Source: Hymenobacter siberiensis (GTDB lineage Bacteria > Bacteroidota > Bacteroidia > Cytophagales > Hymenobacteraceae). From it: a stretch of 64,000 bases of DNA. Numbering within the stretch: the stretch's first letter is position 1; the number at the start of each line of letters is the position of its first letter. The stretch lies in NCBI RefSeq assembly GCF_018967845.1, contig NZ_JAHLZZ010000001.1, positions 4,154,001-4,218,000 on the forward strand, given 5' to 3'. Below, in pieces: positions 34,013-42,941 of the stretch. The notes under the pieces were generated by a model, which had not been told where the DNA came from, searched no databases, and worked only from the letters and a program-made list of their open reading frames with translations. Both the position numbers and the translations under genes were made by a program.

Positions 34013-36628
34013 ATGGAAGCTAAATTCTCAAACCGCGTCAAGGAGGTGATTTCCCTCAGCCGGGAGGAAGCCATCCGTCTCGGCCACGATTACATCGGCA
34101 CCGAGCACCTACTGCTCGGCATGATTCGCGAGGCCGAAGGTACCGCCCTCGGCCTGCTGCGCAAGCTGGGCGTAAGCATCGACGAGCTAAAATTCTCGCT
34201 CGAACAGGCTACGCGCAACACTGCTACGCAGGGCACCAGCATCACCGGCTCGATTCCGCTCACCAAGCAGACCGAGAAGGTGCTGAAAATCACCTACCTG
34301 GAAGCCAAGATTTTCAAGTCGGAAATCATTGGCACTGAACACCTCCTGTTGTCCATCCTACGGGACGAAGACAACATTTCTTCCCAAATTCTCAGCAAAT
34401 TCAACGTGAACTACGAAACTGTGCGCGACTCGCTGGATTACCATGGTAACGCCGGCGCTGCCCCGCAAAACCGCACGCCCGATACGGACGACGACGATAA
34501 CGACAAACTCTTTGGCTCGTCGGGTCCCGGCGGACGTGGTGCCGGTACCGGCGCTGGCGCAGGAGCCAAAAAGCCCGGCGAAAAATCGCGCACTCCGGTG
34601 CTCGATAACTTCGGCCGCGACCTCACCAAAATGGCCGAGGACGACAAGCTCGACCCCATTGTGGGTCGCGAAAAGGAAATTGAGCGCGTAGCCCAAATCC
34701 TGAGCCGCCGCAAAAAGAACAACCCCATCCTCATTGGTGAGCCCGGCGTGGGCAAAACGGCCATTGCCGAAGGCCTCGCCCTGCGCATCATCCAGAAAAA
34801 GGTAAGCCGTGTGCTTTTCAACAAGCGCGTAGTGACCCTCGATTTGGCTTCGCTGGTGGCCGGCACCAAGTACCGTGGCCAGTTCGAAGAGCGCATGAAG
34901 GCCGTGATGAACGAGTTGGAGAAGTCGCCCGACGTGATTCTGTTCATTGACGAGCTCCACACCATCGTGGGGGCCGGCGGTGCTTCGGGCTCGCTCGATG
35001 CTTCTAACATGTTCAAGCCAGCCCTGGCTCGGGGCGAGATTCAATGCATTGGCGCTACCACGCTGGACGAGTACCGCCAGTACATTGAGAAAGATGGTGC
35101 CTTAGCCCGTCGTTTCCAGATGGTGATGGTGGACCCCACCACGCCCGAGGAAACCATCGAAATCCTGCACAACATCAAGGACAAATATCAGGACCACCAC
35201 CACGTGGTGTACACCGATAAGGCCATTGAGCAGTGCGTGCTTTTGTCGGACCGCTACATGTCCGACCGTTTCCTGCCGGACAAGGCCATTGACATTCTCG
35301 ATGAAGCCGGCGCCCGTGTGCACATCAACAACATTGTGGTGCCTGAGGATATTCTCACGCTCGAAGAGCAGATTGAGAACATCAAAGGCGAGAAAAACCG
35401 CGTGGTGAAATCGCAGAAATACGAGGAAGCCGCCAAGCTACGCGACACCGAGAAGAAACTTCTGGACCAACTCGAAACGGCCAAAAAGTCGTGGGAAGAG
35501 GAAACCAAGAAGACGCGCTACACGGTGAAAGAGGAGAACGTGGCCGAGGTTATCGCCATGATGACCGGCATCCCCGTTTCGCGCGTGGCCCAGAACGAGA
35601 GCCAGAAGCTCCTCAATATGAACGAGGAGCTGCAGGGCAAAGTAATCGGTCAAGACAAAGCCATCAAGCAGTTGGTGAAAGCCATCCAGCGCACCCGCGT
35701 TGGCTTGAAGGACCCCAAGAAGCCCATCGGCTCATTCGTGTTCCTCGGCCCAACGGGCGTAGGTAAGACGGAGCTGGCCAAGGTGCTGGCTACTTACCTC
35801 TTCGACAAAGAAGATGCGCTGGTGCGCGTGGATATGTCGGAGTACATGGAGAAATTCAGCGTATCGCGCCTGGTGGGCGCGCCTCCCGGCTACGTGGGCT
35901 ACGAAGAGGGCGGCCAGCTGACGGAAAAAATCCGCCGCAAGCCGTACTCGGTTATCCTGCTCGATGAAATCGAAAAGGCCCACCCGGACGTGTATAACCT
36001 ACTCCTGCAGGTGCTGGACGACGGTATTCTGACCGACGGCCTCGGCCGCAAGGTGGACTTCCGCAACACCATCATCATCATGACCTCGAACATTGGGGCG
36101 CGTGACTTGCAGGACTTCGGTGCCGGCATCGGCTTCGGCACGAAAGCTCGTCAGGACAACATGGACGAGCTGACCAAGGGCACCATCACCAACGCTCTGA
36201 AGAAGACGTTCTCGCCCGAATTCCTCAACCGTTTGGATGACGTCATCGTCTTCAATTCACTGGATAAAAAGGATATCCACAAAATCATCGATATCAGCCT
36301 GGCCAAGCTCCTCTCGCGGGTGCAGTCCCTGGGCTACCGTGTCGAATTGACCGAAGCGGCCAAGGATTTTGTATCGGATAAAGGCTACGACCCGAAATAC
36401 GGTGCTCGTCCGCTGAACCGTGCCATCCAGAAGTACATCGAAGACCCGATTGCCGAGGAAATCCTCAAGGCTCAGGTGGTACACGGCGATGTTATCACCG
36501 CCGACTACACCGAAGGTGCCGAAGAGCTGGTTTTCTCCGTTACCAAGAGCGGCGAGGTCCAGAACCTCGCCAGCGACGAGCGCCCGGCCGACAAGCCGGA
36601 AACGCCCGACGCGGACGCGAAGAAGTAA
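34013..36628 (+). CDS. clpC: ClpC-type ATP-dependent Clp protease ATPase
   Basis: 871 residues. Two N-terminal Clp repeats (about 1-150, LGHDYIGTEHLLLGMIREAEG and KSEIIGTEHLLLSILRDEDN) are followed by a Gly/Ala-rich linker (GSSGPGGRGAGTGAGAGAKK). Then come AAA+ domain 1 with Walker A GEPGVGKT (about 242-249) and Walker B ILFIDELH, a UVR-like middle region (KYEEAAKLRDTEKKLLDQLE), AAA+ domain 2 with Walker A GPTGVGKT (about 579-586) and VILLDEIEKAHPDVYN, and the D2 small domain. With ClpP (not in the window) it unfolds and degrades proteins in stress responses. The gene stands alone and ends at a terminator. Confidence 0.97.
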   Translation: MEAKFSNRVKEVISLSREEAIRLGHDYIGTEHLLLGMIREAEGTALGLLRKLGVSIDELKFSLEQATRNTATQGTSITGSIPLTKQTEKVLKITYLEAKIFKSEIIGTEHLLLSILRDEDNISSQILSKFNVNYETVRDSLDYHGNAGAAPQNRTPDTDDDDNDKLFGSSGPGGRGAGTGAGAGAKKPGEKSRTPVLDNFGRDLTKMAEDDKLDPIVGREKEIERVAQILSRRKKNNPILIGEPGVGKTAIAEGLALRIIQKKVSRVLFNKRVVTLDLASLVAGTKYRGQFEERMKAVMNELEKSPDVILFIDELHTIVGAGGASGSLDASNMFKPALARGEIQCIGATTLDEYRQYIEKDGALARRFQMVMVDPTTPEETIEILHNIKDKYQDHHHVVYTDKAIEQCVLLSDRYMSDRFLPDKAIDILDEAGARVHINNIVVPEDILTLEEQIENIKGEKNRVVKSQKYEEAAKLRDTEKKLLDQLETAKKSWEEETKKTRYTVKEENVAEVIAMMTGIPVSRVAQNESQKLLNMNEELQGKVIGQDKAIKQLVKAIQRTRVGLKDPKKPIGSFVFLGPTGVGKTELAKVLATYLFDKEDALVRVDMSEYMEKFSVSRLVGAPPGYVGYEEGGQLTEKIRRKPYSVILLDEIEKAHPDVYNLLLQVLDDGILTDGLGRKVDFRNTIIIMTSNIGARDLQDFGAGIGFGTKARQDNMDELTKGTITNALKKTFSPEFLNRLDDVIVFNSLDKKDIHKIIDISLAKLLSRVQSLGYRVELTEAAKDFVSDKGYDPKYGARPLNRAIQKYIEDPIAEEILKAQVVHGDVITADYTEGAEELVFSVTKSGEVQNLASDERPADKPETPDADAKK

Positions 36629-36665
36629 GCCAGTAGCACATGCCTTAGCCTGTGCCCGTTAGCAG

Positions 36666-36697
36666 AAGCCGGTTCCAGTAATGGGGCCGGCTTTTTT
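36666..36697 (+). terminator. Rho-independent terminator after clpC
   Basis: Stem AAGCCGG / CCGGCTT with a 14-nt loop and a T-run following, about 40 bp past the clpC stop. Confidence 0.75.
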
Positions 36698-36734
36698 CGC
36701 TTATTTTTACCACACATCCTCTAGCATAGTATTC

Positions 36735-37391
36735 ATGTCTGCTGCCCGTTCGCAACCTGAACCACCCGTTGTTCCTCCCAAAACCTGGTACAGCCCGGAA
36801 GAGTACCTCGCCTTCGATAACGCCGCTGAGGGCCGGTTTGAGTACGCCGATGGCCGGATTACGCCCGTCGGCGCGCCGGAGATAGTCAACGTGCTCGACC
36901 CGACTTTTCGGGCGGGGGCAAGCCCCGCGCATTATGAATTATCGCGCGTAGTGAGTGGCTTACTATTCAATCGTCTGCCGGCTTCCTGCCGGGCGTATTC
37001 CAGCGATGCCCGCGTGTATATTCCCATCACCCGCGCCTACGCATACCCTGATGTCGTTATCGTATGCGGCAAGCCGGAATATCACGACCCGGATGCGGCC
37101 CTGCCGTCGCTGCTAAACCCAAGGGTGCTCATTGAAATTCTCTCCGATTCTACTGCCGATTATGACCGGATTGACAAATTTATGCGCTACCGCAGTATTG
37201 AGTCGCTGCAGGAATACGTGCTGATTGACCCGCGCACGGTGACCGTGGAGTTGTTTACGCGCCAGGAATCAGGCGGCTGGAACTACTCGCCAGCCAATGA
37301 TTTACAGGAAAAGCTGACGCTGGCCAGCGTAGGTTGCACCCTGGCTCTGGCCGAACTTTACGCCGGGCTGTTGCCGACAGTTGCAGCGTAG
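36735..37391 (+). CDS. Uma2-family (DUF820) putative endonuclease
   Basis: 218 residues from ATG 36735 (MSAARSQPEPPVVPPKTWYSPEEYLAF); an in-frame ATG upstream lies in the clpC terminator. The PD-(D/E)XK-like core is visible: EGRFEYADGRI, YPDVVIVCG with the Asp, VLIEILSDSTADYDRIDKFMRYRSI and LQEYVLIDPRTVTVELF. Uma2 proteins are common in Bacteroidota and cyanobacteria as scattered singletons; the nuclease fold is accepted but the biological role is unsettled. No toxin, antitoxin or transposase partner is adjacent. Confidence 0.9.
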   Translation: MSAARSQPEPPVVPPKTWYSPEEYLAFDNAAEGRFEYADGRITPVGAPEIVNVLDPTFRAGASPAHYELSRVVSGLLFNRLPASCRAYSSDARVYIPITRAYAYPDVVIVCGKPEYHDPDAALPSLLNPRVLIEILSDSTADYDRIDKFMRYRSIESLQEYVLIDPRTVTVELFTRQESGGWNYSPANDLQEKLTLASVGCTLALAELYAGLLPTVAA

Positions 37392-37544
37392 TAGCCACTG
37401 CCGGCGGCTTGGGTCCAGCAGCAGTTGTTTGGGCCAACTCATTTCTCAGCAAGACATCTTTAAATATTCGTGCAGCAATAATTGTACGCCCCGGTCGGAC
37501 CGAAAGGCCCTACTCGCATACGACAACTCCCACATGCATAATTC

Positions 37545-37633
37545 GGAGTTGTTTAGAAAGTCCCCGAACGGTCATGCAGCGCGCAGCGCAGCATGACCGC
37601 TTGAGTACCTTTTGTGACTTTCTAAACAACTCC
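37545..37633. mobile_element. MITE-like element with 3-bp target duplication (copy 1)
   Basis: The terminal repeats GGAGTTGTTTAGAAAGTC and GACTTTCTAAACAACTCC bound 89 bp. Inside are CCCCGAACGGTCATGC and GCATGACCGCTTGAGTACC. The flanks carry the triplet TTC on both sides (37542-37544 and 37634-37636), consistent with a 3-bp target duplication. Related copies lie at 49204-49292 and 59334-59483. The ends resemble those of the IS5 element at 13208-14046 (GAAGCTGTTT). It lies in the 309-bp gap between the Uma2 and peptidase genes, which I see to contain no other gene. Confidence 0.8.
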
Positions 37634-37700
37634 TTCATGTAAAATATCGTAATAATACAAGTTACTTTCGGGCCCTCTTTTTCAATTAATCTTTCTTTCT

Positions 37701-39848
37701 GTGATGAATTTTGTACAACGTGCTGCGCTAGCTGGGGCTGGCATTGCCCTTACCAGCGGCGCAATGGCGCAATCGGCCCCGGTGGCCCCCATTAAGCCCA
37801 AGGTATTTACCGATTTCGGTATTAACCGCACCGATAACTACTACTGGCTGAACCAGCCCACCGACCCGGCCGTCCTCAAATACCTGGGCGCGGAGAATAG
37901 CTACTACGACCAGCAAATGGCTGGTACCAAGGGAAACCAGAAGAAGCTGGCCCTGGAAATTAAAAACCGCATTAAGCAGGAAGACGCCTCGGAACCGTAC
38001 CGCGACAACGGCTACTACTATTACTCGCGCTACGAGTTTGCGTCGGAATACCCGGTGTACTGCCGCAAGAAAGGCAGCGTTATCAATCCGGAGGAAATTC
38101 TGCTGAATGGGGATGAGATGGGCACTGGCCAGACCTACTTCCAGATTGGCGACTGGGCCGTGAGCGACAACAACCAGTTGCTGGCCTTTTCGGTGGATAC
38201 CGTGAGCCGCCGCCTCTACACGCTGCGGTTTAAGAACCTCTCCACTGGCAAAAACTACCCCGAGCGCATTGCCAATACCGGCGGCGAGGTAGTGTGGGCG
38301 GCCGATAACAAGACGGTTTTTTACACCAAAAAGAACGTGACCACGCTGCTGCCCTATCAGGTGTACCGGCACGTGTTGGGTACCGACCCCAAGGCCGATG
38401 CGCTGGTGTATGAGGAGCGCGACAACACGTTTAATGTACACGTAAACCGCTCAAAATCGCGGAAATACATCGGCATTGAGCTGGCCAGCTCGCTGTCGTC
38501 GGAATTCCGCTACGTAGACGCCAACTTGCCTACCGAACAGCCCAAGGTATTTCAGCGCCGCGAGAAAGACCACCTCTACCAGGTTGAGCAATTGGGAGAT
38601 AAGTTCTACATTCGCACCAACTGGCAGGCCCCCAACTACCGCCTGATGACCACGCCCGTGGCCACCACCGGCAAAGCCACCTGGACCGATGCGCTGACCC
38701 GGCACCCCGAAATCTTTCTCGATAATTTCGAGCTATTCAAGGAGTATCTGGTGCTCAATGAGCGCAAGGGCGGCCTGCGCCAGCTGCGCGTAGTGAGCCT
38801 GAAAGACAAGCAGGAGCATTATCTGCCGTTTGAGGAGCCCGCCTACACCGCCACCATTGGTGTGAACCGGGAGCTGGACACGCCCGTGCTGCGCTACAAT
38901 TATACCTCGCTCACCACGCCGCCGTCCATTTTTGAGTACGACATGGGCACGCGCGCCAGCACACTACTTAAGGAGCAGCCGGTGCTGGGCAACTACAATA
39001 AGTTCGACTACGTGACTGAGCGCATATTCGTAAAATCGCGCGATAACAAGTTCATTCCCATGTCTATCGTGTACAAGAAGGGCACGAAGCTGGACGGGAC
39101 CGCGCCGCTACTGCAGTACGCCTACGGCTCCTACGGCTTCTCGCAGGACCCCACCTTCAGCGCCGCCCGGCTGAGCTTGCTGAACCGGGGCTTCGTGTAC
39201 GCGCTGTGCAACATTCGCGGGGGCCAGGAAATGGGCCGGCAGTGGTTTGAGGATGGCCGCATGCTCCACAAAATCAACAGCTTCACCGATTTTATCGACT
39301 GCTCGCTCTACCTCACTACGCCGCAGGTTGCTACCACAGGAACGGCCAAAGGCAAGCAGCAATTCACCGCCACCGACAAGCTTTTTGCCATGGGCGGCAG
39401 CGCTGGCGGCCTGCTCATGGGCGCAGTGCTGAACATGCGGCCTGACCTCTACAAGGGCGTCATCGCGGCCGTGCCATTCGTGGATGTGGTCACGACGATG
39501 TCGGACCCCAGCATCCCGCTCACTACCGGCGAGTACGACCAGTGGGGCAACCCCGCCGAAGAGGATTATTTTAAATACATGCTCTCGTACTCGCCCTACG
39601 ACAACGTGAAGCGCCAGGCCTATCCCAATATCCTCGTAACCACCGGCTTGCACGACTCGCAGGTGCAGTATTACGAGCCGGCTAAGTGGGTAGCCAAGCT
39701 CCGCGCCATGAAAACCGACAAGAACCTGCTGCTGCTGCACACCGACATGGCGGCAGGCCACGGCGGGGCGTCGGGCCGCTTCAAGTCGATTGACGACACG
39801 GCGCGGCAATACGCATTTATGATGATGTTGCTGGGGAAGAATTTGTAG
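37701..39848 (+). CDS. ptrB: Oligopeptidase B-like prolyl oligopeptidase (S9A)
   Basis: 715 residues; a second ATG follows directly at 37704. Signal peptide MMNFVQRAALAGAGIALTSGAMA-Q. The N-terminal half is a seven-bladed propeller (DNYYWLNQPTDPAVLKYLGAEN; GDWAVSDNNQLLAFSVDT). The C-terminal alpha/beta hydrolase has the nucleophile in GGSAGG (about Ser567), the Asp loop GLHDSQVQYYEPAKW, and the His in MAAGHGGASG. CNIRGGQEMGRQWFEDG is typical of oligopeptidase B. The enzyme cleaves short peptides after basic residues, here probably in the periplasm. It ends 12 bp before a terminator-like GTCATGC hairpin. Confidence 0.93.
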   Translation: MMNFVQRAALAGAGIALTSGAMAQSAPVAPIKPKVFTDFGINRTDNYYWLNQPTDPAVLKYLGAENSYYDQQMAGTKGNQKKLALEIKNRIKQEDASEPYRDNGYYYYSRYEFASEYPVYCRKKGSVINPEEILLNGDEMGTGQTYFQIGDWAVSDNNQLLAFSVDTVSRRLYTLRFKNLSTGKNYPERIANTGGEVVWAADNKTVFYTKKNVTTLLPYQVYRHVLGTDPKADALVYEERDNTFNVHVNRSKSRKYIGIELASSLSSEFRYVDANLPTEQPKVFQRREKDHLYQVEQLGDKFYIRTNWQAPNYRLMTTPVATTGKATWTDALTRHPEIFLDNFELFKEYLVLNERKGGLRQLRVVSLKDKQEHYLPFEEPAYTATIGVNRELDTPVLRYNYTSLTTPPSIFEYDMGTRASTLLKEQPVLGNYNKFDYVTERIFVKSRDNKFIPMSIVYKKGTKLDGTAPLLQYAYGSYGFSQDPTFSAARLSLLNRGFVYALCNIRGGQEMGRQWFEDGRMLHKINSFTDFIDCSLYLTTPQVATTGTAKGKQQFTATDKLFAMGGSAGGLLMGAVLNMRPDLYKGVIAAVPFVDVVTTMSDPSIPLTTGEYDQWGNPAEEDYFKYMLSYSPYDNVKRQAYPNILVTTGLHDSQVQYYEPAKWVAKLRAMKTDKNLLLLHTDMAAGHGGASGRFKSIDDTARQYAFMMMLLGKNL

Positions 39849-39860
39849 ACCTGCTGAAGT

Positions 39861-39904
39861 AAAAGAACGTCATGCCGAGCGCAGCCGAGGCATGACGTTC
39901 TTTT
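39861..39904. terminator. Terminator formed by a minimal GTCATGC-family hairpin
   Basis: Arms AAAAGAACGTCATGCC (39861-39876) and GGCATGACGTTCTTTT (39889-39904) with a 12-nt loop GAGCGCAGCCGA. The sequence is the outer end of the repeat family seen at 33001, reduced to one stem, and it ends in a T-run, so it works as a terminator on both strands. Confidence 0.8.
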
Positions 39905-39931
39905 TGTGAGTTCCGTAATCTAGCCATAACC

Positions 39932-39939
39932 TACCTTTG
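39932..39939 (+). promoter_or_regulatory. Candidate Bacteroidota -7 element (TACCTTTG)
   Basis: Exact TAnnTTTG match 48 bp upstream of the acyl-CoA carboxylase beta gene. Confidence 0.5.
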
Positions 39940-39987
39940 GGACCCAACTCCCGCGCAATCATCCCACCCGCGCGCTAACCCCTGCTC

Positions 39988-41556
39988 ATGCCCGACCCGC
40001 ACGCCCACGCCCACCTCTCCAAAACCGAATTGCTGGCCCGCAAAAACGAAGAAGCCCTCCTCGGCGGCGGCCAGGCCCGCATCGATGCTCAACATAAAAA
40101 AGGCAAGCTGACCGCCCGCGAACGGGTTGATTTGCTGATGGACGAGGGCTCCTTCGAGGAAATCGGCAAGTTCGTCATGCACCGCTCCAAGGACTTTGGG
40201 CTGGATAAGGAGCACTACCTCGGCGATGGCGTGATAACGGGCTACGGCACCGTGAACGGCCGCCTGGTGTACGTTTTCTCGCAGGATTTCACGGTATTTG
40301 GTGGCTCGCTGAGCGAAACGCACGCCGAAAAAATCGTGAAAATCATGGACCTCGCCATGAAGAATGGTGCGCCCGTGATTGGCCTCAACGACTCGGGCGG
40401 GGCGCGCATTCAGGAGGGCGTGGTGAGCCTCGGTGGCTACGCCGACATCTTCTATAAGAATACGCTGGCCAGCGGCGTGGTGCCGCAGCTCTCGGCCATT
40501 ATGGGGCCCTGCGCGGGCGGCGCGGTGTACTCGCCGGCCATTACCGACTTTATTCTGATGGTGGAGCACACGAGCTACATGTTTGTGACCGGCCCCAACG
40601 TGGTGAAAACGGTGACCCACGAAACCGTGACCAGCGAGGAGTTGGGCGGCGCCAGTACCCACTCGGCCAAGAGCGGCGTCACGCATTTTTCGTGCGCCAA
40701 CGAGGTAGCGGCTATCACGCATATCAAGCAGCTGCTGAGCTACATGCCGCAGAACTGCGAGGAAACTGCCCCCGCGCAGCCTTATGAGGCTAACGGCGAC
40801 GAAAGCCGCCCCGTGCTCGACAAGCTGATTCCCGACAATGCCAACCAGCCCTACGACATGCGCGAGGTGATTGAGGGTATTATCGACGCGAATTCCTTCC
40901 TCGAAGTCCATCAGAATTTTGCCGAGAATATTGTGGTGGGCTTTGCGCGGCTGGCGGGCCGCAGCATCGGCATTGTGGGCAACCAGCCGGCCGTGCTGGC
41001 CGGCGTGCTCGACATTAATGCCAGCACCAAGGCCGCCCGCTTCGTGCGCTTCTGCGATGCGTTCAACATTCCGCTGCTGGTGCTGGAAGACGTGCCCGGC
41101 TTTCTGCCCGGCACCGACCAGGAGTGGCGTGGCATCATCACCAACGGCGCCAAGCTGCTCTACGCCTTCTGCGAGGCCACCGTGCCGCGCATCACCGTGA
41201 TTACCCGCAAAGCCTACGGCGGCGCCTATGACGTGATGAACAGCAAGCACATTGGGGCCGACATGAACTACGCCTGGCCCACGGCCGAAATCGCCGTAAT
41301 GGGCGCGAAAGGCGCGGCCGAAATCATCTTCAAGCGCGAAATCGCGGCTGCCGAAAACCCCGAAGCCAAGCTTCAGGAAAAGGTAGACGAGTATCAGGAA
41401 AAGTTTGCCACGCCCTACCGCGCCGCCCACCGCGGCTTTGTGGACGAAGTAATTCTGCCCTCGCAGACGCGCCAGAAGCTGATTCGCGCCTTCAAGATGC
41501 TGGAAAACAAAGTTGATACCATGCCACGTAAGAAGCACGGCAACATTCCGCTGTAG
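39988..41556 (+). CDS. pccB: Acyl-CoA carboxylase beta subunit (propionyl-CoA carboxylase type)
   Basis: 522 residues with two crotonase-fold carboxyltransferase halves. Family signatures: KGKLTARERVDLLMDEGSFEE, VYVFSQDFTVFGGSLSETHAEKI, the oxyanion-hole loops NDSGGARIQEG and GPCAGGAVYSPA, and in the second half VPGFLPGTDQEW and TVITRKAYGGAYDVMNSK. It moves the carboxyl group from biotin to propionyl- or acetyl-CoA, with a separate biotin carboxylase/carrier subunit. No alpha subunit is in the window, so the partner is encoded elsewhere. Sodium-pump decarboxylase MmdA is related, but no beta/gamma membrane subunits are present. Confidence 0.93.
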   Translation: MPDPHAHAHLSKTELLARKNEEALLGGGQARIDAQHKKGKLTARERVDLLMDEGSFEEIGKFVMHRSKDFGLDKEHYLGDGVITGYGTVNGRLVYVFSQDFTVFGGSLSETHAEKIVKIMDLAMKNGAPVIGLNDSGGARIQEGVVSLGGYADIFYKNTLASGVVPQLSAIMGPCAGGAVYSPAITDFILMVEHTSYMFVTGPNVVKTVTHETVTSEELGGASTHSAKSGVTHFSCANEVAAITHIKQLLSYMPQNCEETAPAQPYEANGDESRPVLDKLIPDNANQPYDMREVIEGIIDANSFLEVHQNFAENIVVGFARLAGRSIGIVGNQPAVLAGVLDINASTKAARFVRFCDAFNIPLLVLEDVPGFLPGTDQEWRGIITNGAKLLYAFCEATVPRITVITRKAYGGAYDVMNSKHIGADMNYAWPTAEIAVMGAKGAAEIIFKREIAAAENPEAKLQEKVDEYQEKFATPYRAAHRGFVDEVILPSQTRQKLIRAFKMLENKVDTMPRKKHGNIPL

Positions 41557-41569
41557 AATCCCCTTCTTT

Positions 41570-41663
41570 GAACGTCATGCAGAGCGCAGCGAAGCATCTT
41601 TACTGCGATACTATTTAATTACTATTGCAGTAAAGATGCTTCGCTGCGCTCTGCATGGCGTTC
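41570..41663. repeat. Inverted repeat element, GTCATGC family
   Basis: Arms GAACGTCATGCAGAGCGCAGC...GCATCTTTACTGC and GCAGTAAAGATGC...GCTCTGCATGGCGTTC are nearly perfect inverted copies. The loop is A/T-rich. It lies between the carboxylase and the M42 peptidase genes. Confidence 0.88.
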
Positions 41664-41690
41664 TATAATCCTAATAACACTCCCTACATA

Positions 41691-42761
41691 ATGCGTCCCG
41701 AGTCGTTCGAATTCCTCCAAAGCTACCTCAACAACCCCTCCCCCACCGGCTTCGAAAAAGAAGGCCAGAAACTGTGGCTGGAGTACATCAAGCCGTATAT
41801 CGACGAGTATTTCGTGGATACGTACGGCACGGTGGTGGGCGTGATTAACCCCGATGCGAAGTATAAAGTCGTTATCGAAGCGCACGCCGATGAGATTTCC
41901 TACTTCGTGAATTACATCACCAAGGAAGGCTACCTCTACCTGCGCCGTAACGGCGGCTCGGACCCGTTGGTGGCCCCGAGCAAGCGCGTCAATATCTTCG
42001 GCGAAAAGGGCATCGTGAAGGGCATTTTCGGCTGGCCCGCCATCCACGTGCGCAAGGTGGAGCAGGACAAGGCCCCAACCATCGAAACGGTGTTTCTGGA
42101 CTGCGGCGCGAGCAGTGCCGACGAGGTAGCCGAAATGGGCATCCACGTGGGTTGCGTGGTGACGTTTGAGGACGAATTCACGGTGCTGAACGACAAGTTT
42201 TACGTGGGCCGCGCCCTCGACAACCGCGTGGGCGGCTTCATGATTGCCGAGGTGGCCCGCATGCTGAAGGAGAACAACAAAACGCTGCCCTTCGGCCTCT
42301 ACATCGTGAATGCAGTGCAAGAAGAAATCGGATTGCGCGGGGCCGAAATGGTAGCCCACCGCATCCAGCCCGACGTGGCCATCATCACCGACGTGACGCA
42401 CGACAGCCAGTCGCCGATGTATGAGAAAAAGACGGCCGGCGACATTAGCTGCGGCAAGGGCCCGGTGATTACCTACGGCCCGGCCGTGCAAAATAACCTG
42501 CGCGACCTCATCATCGACACCGCCAAGGCCTCGGATATTCCCTTCCAGCGCGCCGCCGCCACCCGCGCCACCGGCACCGATACGGATGCCTTCGCCTACT
42601 CCGGCTCGGGCGTGGCTTCGGCCCTGATTTCGCTGCCCCTCAAGTACATGCACACTACCGTCGAAACCGTGCACAAGGACGACGTGGACAACGTGACGCG
42701 CCTGATTTACGAAACGCTGCTGCGCATCGAGGACGGGCAGGACTTCCGGTATTTTGTCTGA
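41691..42761 (+). CDS. M42-family aminopeptidase / endoglucanase-like metallopeptidase
   Basis: 356 residues from ATG 41691 (MRPESFEFLQSYLNNPSPTGFE); the 12 upstream in-frame codons lie in the repeat. Metal and catalytic motifs of M42: EAHADEISY, RALDNRVGGF, VQEEIGLRGAE (catalytic Glu and metal Glu), ITDVTHD and the late His in LKYMHTTVETVH. These dinuclear-metal enzymes form tetrahedral (TET) aminopeptidases that trim peptides in the cytoplasm. The TGA stop (42759-42761) lies in the left arm of a long inverted repeat. Confidence 0.94.
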   Translation: MRPESFEFLQSYLNNPSPTGFEKEGQKLWLEYIKPYIDEYFVDTYGTVVGVINPDAKYKVVIEAHADEISYFVNYITKEGYLYLRRNGGSDPLVAPSKRVNIFGEKGIVKGIFGWPAIHVRKVEQDKAPTIETVFLDCGASSADEVAEMGIHVGCVVTFEDEFTVLNDKFYVGRALDNRVGGFMIAEVARMLKENNKTLPFGLYIVNAVQEEIGLRGAEMVAHRIQPDVAIITDVTHDSQSPMYEKKTAGDISCGKGPVITYGPAVQNNLRDLIIDTAKASDIPFQRAAATRATGTDTDAFAYSGSGVASALISLPLKYMHTTVETVHKDDVDNVTRLIYETLLRIEDGQDFRYFV

Positions 42762-42941
42762 ACCGCGGATTCATCGGATTTTGTGGCCGATTTTTCAGTA
42801 TCCACCGGTGCAAATCAGCTAGAAAAAGCCCGCAGACGCGGGCTTTTTCTTTTTATGTTCGCTAATAGCGTATGGCATCCACTAACAGTCAGCCACAAAA
42901 TCCGATGAATCCGACCAATCCGATAAATCCGCGGTTCAGAC
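42756..42941. repeat. Long inverted repeat (CCGCGGATTCATCGGATTTTGTGG family) with terminator in the loop; right arm is coding
   Basis: Left arm GTCTGAACCGCGGATTCATC... (42756-42787) and right arm to 42941 are inverted copies; the right arm has an 18-bp insertion of the same motif (ACCAATCCGATAAATCCG). The left arm contains the M42 stop codon. The right arm encodes residues about 7-24 of the next protein. A terminator lies in the loop. Confidence 0.85.
42821..42850. terminator. Rho-independent terminator after the M42 peptidase
   Basis: Stem AGAAAAAGCCCGC / GCGGGCTTTTTCT with loop AGAC and a T-run; symmetrical enough to work on both strands. Confidence 0.88.

Noticed and set aside
36735..37391. 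Uma2 gene as part of a defence or toxin-antitoxin system
   Set aside because: No partner gene; Uma2 proteins are common singletons in this phylum.
39931..41538. 535-codon open frame antisense to the carboxylase beta gene
   Set aside because: Shadow of a strongly conserved plus-strand gene; no motif.
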